NCBI GenBank assembly: GCA_002474415.1
Contig: DLQV01000185.1
Location: forward strand, 1-5,210
DNA: 5,210 nucleotides
Reading direction: 5' to 3'
DNA from: Lachnospiraceae bacterium UBA7598
GTDB lineage: Bacteria; Bacillota; Clostridia; Lachnospirales; Lachnospiraceae
Shown here: piece by piece, positions 1-5,210 of the stretch
Position numbering within the stretch: the first letter of the stretch is position 1
How the letters are laid out: every line of letters starts with the position of its first letter
Notes under the pieces: model-generated
Told to the model about the DNA's origin: nothing
Database searches by the model: none
Seen by the model: only the letters and a program-made list of their open reading frames with translations
Translations under genes and position numbers: made by a program

Positions 1-715
1 AGAGATCCAGTTTGGACCAAACATTAAGGATTGGCCTGCGATGAGCCCGCTTCCAGAGAATCTTGTGCTGAAAGTTGTCTCCGAGATTCACGATCCGGTG
101 ACCACAACGGACGAGCTGATTCCTTCCGGAGAGACTTCTTCTTACCGTTCCAATCCACTGGGACTGGCTGAATTTGCACTTTCCAGAAAGGATCCGGAAT
201 ATGTTGGACGTGCCAAGGAAGTACAGAAGGCACAGAAGGCGGTCGAGGCAGATACCTGTCCGGGAGATGCACTTCCGGAGATTCATCCGATTATGGATAC
301 AATCCGTGCAACATTTTCCGATGTCAACCGCTCAAACGTTGGTTTCGGAAGCACGATTTTTGCAGTAAAACCGGGAGACGGATCTGCGCGTGAGCAGGCT
401 GCTTCCTGCCAGAAGGTACTTGGCGGATGGGCAAACATTGCAAACGAATATGCGACTAAGAGATATCGCTCCAACCTGATCAACTGGGGTATGATTCCGT
501 TTGTGATTGATAAGGGAGAGCTTCCGTTCCACAATCTGGATTACCTGTTTGTTCCAAAGATCCGTGAGGCAATCGCAGACGGAAAGACAGAATTTGAGGC
601 ATATGTGGTAAAGGATGGTGCCTTAAAGCCATTTACTCTGCGTATGGGAGAACTGACACCGGATGAGAAAGATATCATTCTCAAAGGCTGTCTGATCAAC
701 TATTATCGTGGATAA
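1..715 (+). CDS. Aconitase-superfamily hydratase (YbhJ-like), C-terminal part; 5' end outside window
   Basis: The reading frame is open from the left edge (first complete codon at base 2) to TAA at 713-715, giving the last 237 residues of a longer protein; relatives are about 750 residues. It covers the end of the catalytic part and the aconitase C-terminal swivel domain. The swivel signature is clear: GDGSAREQAA (374-403), then a block ending RSNLINWGMIPF (467-502). These match the aconitase motifs GSSREHAA and RSNLIxMGxLP, which carry active-site Ser and Arg residues. Known aconitases use a 4Fe-4S cluster to dehydrate and rehydrate hydroxy-acids; the cluster cysteines would lie outside the window. 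The sequence resembles the poorly characterised YbhJ-type hydratases more than canonical AcnA/AcnB, so the substrate is unknown. One active-site-motif serine is replaced by alanine (GSARE instead of GSSRE). An ATG at 41 is internal and is not the start, because family-like sequence continues upstream of it. The AI-2E-family gene follows closely. Confidence 0.85.
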   Translation, partial: EIQFGPNIKDWPAMSPLPENLVLKVVSEIHDPVTTTDELIPSGETSSYRSNPLGLAEFALSRKDPEYVGRAKEVQKAQKAVEADTCPGDALPEIHPIMDTIRATFSDVNRSNVGFGSTIFAVKPGDGSAREQAASCQKVLGGWANIANEYATKRYRSNLINWGMIPFVIDKGELPFHNLDYLFVPKIREAIADGKTEFEAYVVKDGALKPFTLRMGELTPDEKDIILKGCLINYYRG

Positions 716-720
716 GGAGG
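714..720 (+). promoter_or_regulatory. Ribosome binding site that fixes the start of the AI-2E-family gene
   Basis: AAGGAGG is a full Shine-Dalgarno sequence placed 5 bases before ATG at 726. It overlaps the TAA stop (713-715) of the upstream hydratase, so ribosomes finishing that gene are well placed to reinitiate. It lies inside the possible longer reading frame from GTG at 708, which has no Shine-Dalgarno of its own at the right distance; this decides for ATG 726. Confidence 0.85.
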
Positions 721-725
721 TCTGT

Positions 726-2081
726 ATGACAGAAAGCGAAAAGCTGATACAGACAAAAGAGAAAGAAGAAAAGGATAACGGAATGCAGCAGACCATGCTG
801 CTTGCCAAAATCGGACTGACTGTTTTTGTAACATTTGCATGCTGTATTCTGTTTTTCTTTCTTGTGTTTCGATATAAAGGGGTTGCGGATACATGGCATC
901 TTGTAACTTCGGCACTGCAGCCAATCATTATCGGACTGGGACTTGCGTATCTGCTTAATCCGGTCATGAAATTTCAGGAGCGGCGCTGGCTGCCGTTTCT
1001 GAAAAAGAAAATGAAATCGGAAAAATCTGCGGCAAAAGTGGCACGTGGATTGTCCATTGCCGGGGCAATCCTGTTCCTTCTGGTGATACTGGTGCTTCTG
1101 ATCGCCGCAATTGTTCCTTCGGTGGTATCAAGTGTTACCGGGCTGGTGGAAACACTGCCCGGCAATGTAGAAAGTCTGATTCATATGGTGAAAAGTGGAA
1201 AACTCGGAGCCTATGGAGTGACAGATACCATCAGTGATATGCTGACAAAGCTGACCGATCATGTGGAGAACTGGGCGACGAAAGATCTGCTTCCACAGAT
1301 GCAGCAATATCTATTGCAGATTACTTCCGGGGTAATCACGATGGTCAAATCCATATTAAACTTCATCATTGGAATTATTGTGGTTGTTTATGTCTTATCC
1401 ATTAAAGAGAGCCTGGTGGGACAGAGCAAAAAGATTGTGTATGCGATCTTTAAGCCAAAACAGGGAAATATTATTATCGAAGTTTTCCACAAGGCAGATG
1501 AAGTATTTGGCGGATTTATCATTGGAAAGATTATAGATTCTGCCATCATCGGTGTGATCTGTTATTTTGGATGTCTGATCCTGCATATCCCGGATACGAT
1601 ACTGGTTGCAGTTATCATTGGTGTGACCAATGTCATTCCGGTGTTTGGTCCGTTTATCGGTGCGGTTCCGACACTTCTTCTGGTGGTGATTCAAAGTCCG
1701 CTGCATGCGTTGTATCTGCTGATATTTATCATTATTCTGCAGCAGGTAGATGGAAATATTATCGGACCGAAGATTTTAGGCAATTCCACCGGATTATCTG
1801 CATTCTGGGTAATGTTTTCGATCCTGATCGGAGGCGGCCTGTTCGGATTTTTGGGTATGCTGCTTGGAGTTCCGGTATTTGCCATGATTTACTATATCAT
1901 CCGCAGACTGGTGAACCACAGTATTCGGAAGAAACATCTGACAACCGTAACCGATGCGTATGTCGATGCAGCCGGTGTGGACGAGACAACCGGGGGCATC
2001 ATATATTACGAGGAAAAGCAAAAGAAAAAGAGAATACTAAAAGATTCCACAAAGAAAAAGGAATGTGAGAAAAACCAGTAA
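726..2081 (+). CDS. AI-2E / PerM-family membrane protein (UPF0118; YtvI-like)
   Basis: A 451-residue polytopic inner-membrane protein, starting at ATG 726 and ending at TAA 2079-2081. By eye, hydrophobic segments lie near residues 26-48, 61-80, 108-131, 202-224, 264-286, 291-323, 327-341 and 357-391. The long soluble stretch between the third and fourth (about 132-200) is typical of the family. Two family hallmarks are visible in the C-terminal half: NVIPVFGPFIGAVP (302-315) and DGNIIGPKILGNSTGLSAFW (342-361). The first 20 residues are charged and cytoplasmic, and the last 60 form a Lys-rich tail (KQKKK, STKKK). Family members have been linked to autoinducer-2 export (TqsA in E. coli) and to Na+/H+ antiport, so the substrate cannot be read from sequence. 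It probably shares a transcript with the upstream hydratase (10-base gap) and is followed by a terminator. Family assignment is firm; transport function is inferred. Confidence 0.92.
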   Translation: MTESEKLIQTKEKEEKDNGMQQTMLLAKIGLTVFVTFACCILFFFLVFRYKGVADTWHLVTSALQPIIIGLGLAYLLNPVMKFQERRWLPFLKKKMKSEKSAAKVARGLSIAGAILFLLVILVLLIAAIVPSVVSSVTGLVETLPGNVESLIHMVKSGKLGAYGVTDTISDMLTKLTDHVENWATKDLLPQMQQYLLQITSGVITMVKSILNFIIGIIVVVYVLSIKESLVGQSKKIVYAIFKPKQGNIIIEVFHKADEVFGGFIIGKIIDSAIIGVICYFGCLILHIPDTILVAVIIGVTNVIPVFGPFIGAVPTLLLVVIQSPLHALYLLIFIIILQQVDGNIIGPKILGNSTGLSAFWVMFSILIGGGLFGFLGMLLGVPVFAMIYYIIRRLVNHSIRKKHLTTVTDAYVDAAGVDETTGGIIYYEEKQKKKRILKDSTKKKECEKNQ

Positions 2082-2085
2082 TTTC

Positions 2086-2119
2086 AAGGGCTGTACGTAC
2101 TTTCGTGCAGCCTTTTTTT
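2086..2119 (+). terminator. Rho-independent terminator after the AI-2E-family gene
   Basis: A 9-base-pair stem is formed by GGCTGTACG (2089-2097) and CGTGCAGCC (2104-2112), with one T-G wobble and a six-base loop. Seven T residues follow at 2113-2119, and the upstream AAG can pair with part of the T tract. It starts 5 bases after the stop codon and separates the hydratase/transporter unit from the promoter just downstream. Confidence 0.92.
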
Positions 2120-2130
2120 CGGATTATTTT

Positions 2131-2159
2131 TTGACACTAATTGCCGCCTATGGTATACT
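2131..2159 (+). promoter_or_regulatory. Sigma-A (housekeeping) promoter for the TPR-AAA+ gene and probably glgB
   Basis: The -35 box is the perfect consensus TTGACA (2131-2136). A 17-base spacer leads to the -10 box TATACT (2154-2159), one base from consensus and preceded by the TG of an extended -10 (2151-2152). The expected transcription start is near 2166, giving a leader of about 43 bases. It sits directly downstream of the terminator. I see no obvious operator or riboswitch, so expression may be largely constitutive; this is an inference. Confidence 0.9.
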
Positions 2160-2195
2160 GAACAATAGATAGATAGACCTGTTTGGGGATACTTT

Positions 2196-2201
2196 AAGGA
2201 G
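2196..2201 (+). promoter_or_regulatory. Ribosome binding site supporting the TTG start of the TPR-AAA+ gene
   Basis: AAGGAG lies 7 bases before TTG at 2209. The next in-frame ATG (2245, codon 13) has no comparable site before it, and the residues between the two starts (DKYEYNLKLDQ) look like part of the first helix. The TTG is therefore the preferred start. Confidence 0.85.
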
Positions 2202-2208
2202 ATAACAA

Positions 2209-4725
2209 TTGGACAAATATGAATATAATCTGAAGCTTGATCAGATGAAATCCCGCTATGCGGAAGAGAAGTATGATGAGGCAGCAGATATTGCAGATAC
2301 CATCAATTGGAATAAGGTCAAAAATGTAAATGGTCTGGTAAAAGCTGGGGAAGTGTACGAAAAAGTACAGCGTTATGAGGAGAGCCGGGAAGTTTTGCTG
2401 ATGGCATATGATCGTTCACCGATCGGAAGAATGATTATTTATCGTCTTGCGGAAGTGGCGGTCAAGATGAAGGATTTTCAGGCGGCACAGGATTATTACG
2501 ACGAGTTTGTGGAGATTGCACCTCATGATACCCTCAAATATGTGCTGCGCTATGATATCAAGAAGGCACAGGGGGCTTCTTATGAAGAACTGATACCGAT
2601 TCTTGAGGAACTCAAGGAACAGGAATATACGGAAGAGTGGGCATATGAACTTGCTTATCTGTATCATAAAGCAGGAATGAGTGAGAAGTGCATTGATGCA
2701 TGTGATGAGCTGGTGCTCTGGTTTGGAGACGGACCGTATGTGGAACGTGCACTTGAACTGAAAATGCTGTATCAGCCGTTGAACAAAGCACAGGAAGAAA
2801 AGTATCGGTCATTTTGTCAGGCAAAAGATGACAGAGCAGGATTGACGCACATCGATGCAGATGAGATGGTGCGTGCAGGGGAAACCGTACATGATCCGGT
2901 TGAAATTCCGAAAGTAGAAGTAAATACAGAGCGGTTTAATACCGTCAATCTTCAGGCGGAAATCGCAAAGGGTATGCAGCAGATTATGGATGCAACCGAA
3001 AAAGAGACGGTTACGGATACGCTGGACAATATCAACCGCATGGTAGAAGATGTCCCTTATCTGAAAATGCAGATGGAGGAAGAAAAACCGCAGGTACAGC
3101 CGGAAAAGAATACACAGCATATTGAAACGGACGAGGAGATCGACGGTTCGCTCAAGACCAATTTTAAAGAACTTCTGGGAGAAGATTCTGACGGTCAGAT
3201 GAGCATGATGACCAATGAGAAAAACATGGTTGAACATCAGATCACGGGTCAGATGACAATTGAGGAAGTGCTGGATGATTGGGAAAAAACCCGCAAGGCA
3301 GCAGAAACTGCACTCGAAGATGCCAGGAAGCGGAAACTCGAATCTGCAAAAGCCCGTGCATTGCAGGAAGCAGGCGATATTATGGACCGCCTGACCGGAG
3401 TGTTGCCAAAACTGGATGCGGTACTGGCAGAGAAAGCGGATATTGTGGAAGAAACGACGGAAACACCGCCACAGACGCCGGAAAGGGAAACACCGCCGGC
3501 AACGAATGAGCCGGAAGAACGAAAGGAAGAAGAGGAAGAGAACAAAAAAGAGGAACAGCCTGCCAGGGATACAGATGCCGAAGAACTTTGGCCGGAGGGA
3601 GTATCTTTAGAAGAAATGGTACGTTCCCAGCAGAAAAAGAAGACTGAAGCTGCCGCACAGAAACCGGCAGAAGAGACATCCGATGTGACAGAAGATGACA
3701 AAAACTTAAATGAGAATCGTGGTGTAGAAGAAATGGAAACAGAAACAAAGACAGAACCAGATACAACAAAGAAAAAAGATTTCGAGGAAGTCCCTATGGA
3801 GGACCTGCCGCAGAAACCGACCCTTGCACAGGAGAGAGAAGAAGAGTTTGCTTTTGTAAGAAGAAAATCAGATCGTTCTTTCTGGAAAGGAAAGACAACG
3901 CATATGCCACAGGCGGAAAAACCGGTGGATCTGGGAAAAGAGGAGAAGCATAATATGCCTCTTGTAGAACTGACCGATGAACAGAAAGCGATTTTTTCGT
4001 ATTTTATGCCAGTGAAAGGAATGGAGGATCAGCTCTGCAAAGCATTGACGGTTGCATCTTCCCATTTGAAAAAAAAGGAACCTGCATCGACAGGAAACCT
4101 TGTAATCAAAGGGGGGCAGGGAAGTGGAAAGACGACACTTGCCACCAGCATGATCAAAGTCCTACAGCAGGAGACCGGAGTTCTGGATGGAAAGATTGGA
4201 AAGATTCATGCAGAAGCTCTGAACCAGAAAGATGTCGGAGGGTTGCTGGATAAGGTAGCAGGAGGATGCCTGATTATCGAGCAGGCAGGAGATATGGAGA
4301 AAAAGACCGTATCGGAGTTATCCGGATTGCTGGATGCAGATGAGAGTGGTCTTTTTGTTATACTGGAAGATACATCCAAGGGTATCAAGAGATTATTTGC
4401 ACAGAATGAAGCGTTTGCCAAGAAATTCAGCGAACAGATTTCCGTTCCGATTTTTACGAATGACGAGCTGGTAACGTTTGCACGCTCTTATTCCAGAGAA
4501 CTTGGATATAAAATTGATGACATGGCAGTTCTGGCATTATATAACCGGATCAGCAATATTCAGAGACTGGACCAGGCGACAACCCTGACAGAGGTGAAAG
4601 ACATTGTGGATGAAGCAATTCATCGGGAGGCACATGGAGGGTTAAAGAAAGCCATCAGTATTCTGACCGCGAGCCGTTATACGGATGATGACAGAATTGT
4701 ACTAACGGAAAAAGACTTCGAGTAA
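2209..4725 (+). CDS. TPR-domain protein with C-terminal CbbX/SpoVK-like AAA+ domain, catalytically degenerate; function unknown
   Basis: An 838-residue protein with no signal peptide or membrane segment, so probably cytoplasmic. Residues about 10-200 form helical TPR-like repeats: for example AGEVYEKVQRYEESREVLL (46-64), an ending IYRLAEVAVKMKDFQAAQDY (77-96) and a segment at 144-172. Residues about 200-580 are a charged, mostly disordered linker. It contains a possibly ordered island (ITGQMTIEEVLDDWEKT, 345-361) running into a coiled-coil-like helix, then a Glu/Pro/Thr-rich tract (about 408-560). Residues about 585-838 form a P-loop domain. Walker A is GGQGSGKT (635-642). The strand GGCLIIEQA (685-693) sits where CbbX/SpoVK proteins have GGVLFIDEA. 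LFVILEDTS (715-723) matches sensor 1, and NEAFAKKF (733-740) matches NPGLRSRF. Thus the Walker B Asp-Glu is Glu-Gln, and the arginine finger is Lys. ATP binding is plausible; hydrolysis is doubtful. The gene has its own promoter and is followed after 30 bases by glgB. I recognise it as resembling unnamed conserved Lachnospiraceae proteins and cannot assign a role. Confidence 0.88.
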   Translation: MDKYEYNLKLDQMKSRYAEEKYDEAADIADTINWNKVKNVNGLVKAGEVYEKVQRYEESREVLLMAYDRSPIGRMIIYRLAEVAVKMKDFQAAQDYYDEFVEIAPHDTLKYVLRYDIKKAQGASYEELIPILEELKEQEYTEEWAYELAYLYHKAGMSEKCIDACDELVLWFGDGPYVERALELKMLYQPLNKAQEEKYRSFCQAKDDRAGLTHIDADEMVRAGETVHDPVEIPKVEVNTERFNTVNLQAEIAKGMQQIMDATEKETVTDTLDNINRMVEDVPYLKMQMEEEKPQVQPEKNTQHIETDEEIDGSLKTNFKELLGEDSDGQMSMMTNEKNMVEHQITGQMTIEEVLDDWEKTRKAAETALEDARKRKLESAKARALQEAGDIMDRLTGVLPKLDAVLAEKADIVEETTETPPQTPERETPPATNEPEERKEEEEENKKEEQPARDTDAEELWPEGVSLEEMVRSQQKKKTEAAAQKPAEETSDVTEDDKNLNENRGVEEMETETKTEPDTTKKKDFEEVPMEDLPQKPTLAQEREEEFAFVRRKSDRSFWKGKTTHMPQAEKPVDLGKEEKHNMPLVELTDEQKAIFSYFMPVKGMEDQLCKALTVASSHLKKKEPASTGNLVIKGGQGSGKTTLATSMIKVLQQETGVLDGKIGKIHAEALNQKDVGGLLDKVAGGCLIIEQAGDMEKKTVSELSGLLDADESGLFVILEDTSKGIKRLFAQNEAFAKKFSEQISVPIFTNDELVTFARSYSRELGYKIDDMAVLALYNRISNIQRLDQATTLTEVKDIVDEAIHREAHGGLKKAISILTASRYTDDDRIVLTEKDFE

Positions 4726-4742
4726 GATAGATAAGAGAAGAC

Positions 4743-4750
4743 AGGGAGGG
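4743..4750 (+). promoter_or_regulatory. Ribosome binding site of glgB
   Basis: AGGGAGGG lies 5 bases before ATG 4756. It sits in a 30-base gap after the TPR-AAA+ stop codon. That gap has no hairpin with a T tract and no recognisable -35/-10 pair, so glgB is probably read on the upstream transcript. Confidence 0.8.
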
Positions 4751-4755
4751 TATTT

Positions 4756-5210
4756 ATGAGTAATTTTACAGAGATGGATTGTTACCTGTTTGGACAGGCA
4801 ACACATTATGATATTTATCGTAAAATGGGTGCTCACAAAATGACAATTGAAGGAGAAGAGGGAGTATGCTTCGATGTCTGGGCACCGCATGCGGACCGTG
4901 TATATGTGATTGGGGAATTTAATGGCTGGAATGAAACTTCCCACGAGATGAAACGTGTGACACCGGAGACGATGGGGGTATATGAACTGTTTGTACCGGG
5001 TGTTCAGATTGGCTGCATGTATAAGTTCCTGATTATCGCGCAGGACGGAAGAAAGCTGTACAAAGCAGATCCTTATGCAAACTATGCACAGCTGCGACCG
5101 GAGACCGCTTCTATTGTCACGGATATTTCCAATTTTCTCTGGTCGGATAGCGAATGGATGAATGCCAGAAAAAAACTTTCCAAAGAGGAAGTATACGAGC
5201 AGCCGCTGGC
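4756..5210 (+). CDS. glgB: 1,4-alpha-glucan (glycogen) branching enzyme, N-terminal part; 3' end outside window
   Basis: The frame is open from ATG 4756 to the right edge, giving 151 complete codons of a protein normally about 620-760 residues long. GlgB (EC 2.4.1.18) cuts alpha-1,4-glucan chains and reattaches the pieces by alpha-1,6 links in cytoplasmic glycogen. The visible part is the N-terminal lead and the CBM48 (early-set, immunoglobulin-like) domain. FGQATHYDIYRKMGAH (12-27) matches the family's short lead. VCFDVWAPHADRVYVIGEFN (37-56), then GW, is the hallmark CBM48 start. YKADPYA and LRPETASIV follow, as in branching enzymes just before the catalytic barrel. The GH13 catalytic Asp/Glu residues lie beyond the window, so activity cannot be confirmed here. 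The lead is short, without the extra N-terminal domain of the longest GlgB forms. Glycogen debranching enzymes and trehalohydrolases also carry CBM48, but the lead and the RPETAS motif favour GlgB. Confidence 0.9.
   Translation, partial: MSNFTEMDCYLFGQATHYDIYRKMGAHKMTIEGEEGVCFDVWAPHADRVYVIGEFNGWNETSHEMKRVTPETMGVYELFVPGVQIGCMYKFLIIAQDGRKLYKADPYANYAQLRPETASIVTDISNFLWSDSEWMNARKKLSKEEVYEQPL

Noticed and set aside
708..725. GTG at 708 as the start of the AI-2E-family gene, overlapping the hydratase
   Set aside because: The Shine-Dalgarno AAGGAGG (714-720) lies downstream of this GTG and is ideally spaced for ATG 726; the six extra residues are simply that site being translated.
623..967. 114-codon minus-strand frame across the hydratase/transporter junction
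   Set aside because: It overlaps two well-supported + strand genes and has no recognisable domain; its hydrophobic stretch reflects the complement of charged codons.
1571..2068. 165-codon + strand frame inside the AI-2E-family gene
   Set aside because: It is an out-of-frame shadow with Cys/Arg/Ser-rich composition and no family resemblance, whereas the main frame carries clear family motifs across the same bases.
2113..2208. A riboswitch or attenuator in the leader of the TPR-AAA+ gene
   Set aside because: The leader after the predicted start is only about 43 bases and shows no stable alternative hairpins; the only hairpin is the terminator of the previous unit, upstream of the promoter.
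2809..3237. 142-codon minus-strand open frame
   Set aside because: It lies entirely inside the real + strand gene, and its Phe/Leu/His/Arg-rich composition is what the reverse of Glu/Lys/Asp-rich coding sequence gives.
3249..3701. 150-codon minus-strand open frame rich in Ser, opposite the TPR-AAA+ linker
   Set aside because: The + strand here is GAA/GCA/ACA-rich in a low-complexity coding tract, and its complement automatically reads as Ser/Phe/Val-rich sequence without stops. It has no convincing ribosome binding site or recognisable domain.
5169..5175. A-AAA-AAA slippery heptamer in glgB
   Set aside because: It is a seven-A run within a conserved enzyme where frameshifting would be harmful; it is best seen as chance and shows how common such runs are here.

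Overview
The window looks like a stretch of Firmicutes chromosome, most likely from a gut Lachnospiraceae bacterium. This is inferred from the strong AAGGAGG-type ribosome binding sites, the moderate GC content, the use of TTG as a start, and protein sequences that resemble those I associate with this family. All genes lie on the + strand, packed tightly in two transcription units. I see no mobile element, CRISPR array, tRNA or rRNA.

Unit 1 (1-2119) holds the C-terminal 237 residues of an aconitase-superfamily hydratase (YbhJ-like). A 451-residue AI-2E/PerM-family membrane protein follows 10 bases later, with a Shine-Dalgarno that overlaps the hydratase stop codon. The unit closes with a clear Rho-independent terminator at 2086-2119.

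Unit 2 begins with a near-consensus sigma-A promoter (TTGACA, 17-base spacer, TG-extended TATACT; 2131-2159). It drives an 838-residue protein of unknown function that starts at a TTG. This protein has an N-terminal TPR domain, a long charged and disordered linker, and a C-terminal P-loop domain that looks like the CbbX/SpoVK branch of AAA+ ATPases. The gene is followed after 30 bases, with no terminator or promoter that I can see, by the start of glgB (glycogen branching enzyme), which runs off the right edge.

The most interesting item is the TPR-AAA+ protein. Its Walker A is intact (GGQGSGKT, 635-642), but the Walker B acid pair reads Glu-Gln (E691-Q692) where the family has Asp-Glu. The usual Ser-Arg finger site reads Lys-Lys, and the sensor-2 region lacks the usual Arg. 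It may therefore bind ATP without hydrolysing it, as a nucleotide-gated scaffold. Its apparent co-transcription with glgB hints at, but does not prove, a link to glycogen metabolism. Everything else in the window is ordinary housekeeping-type content.
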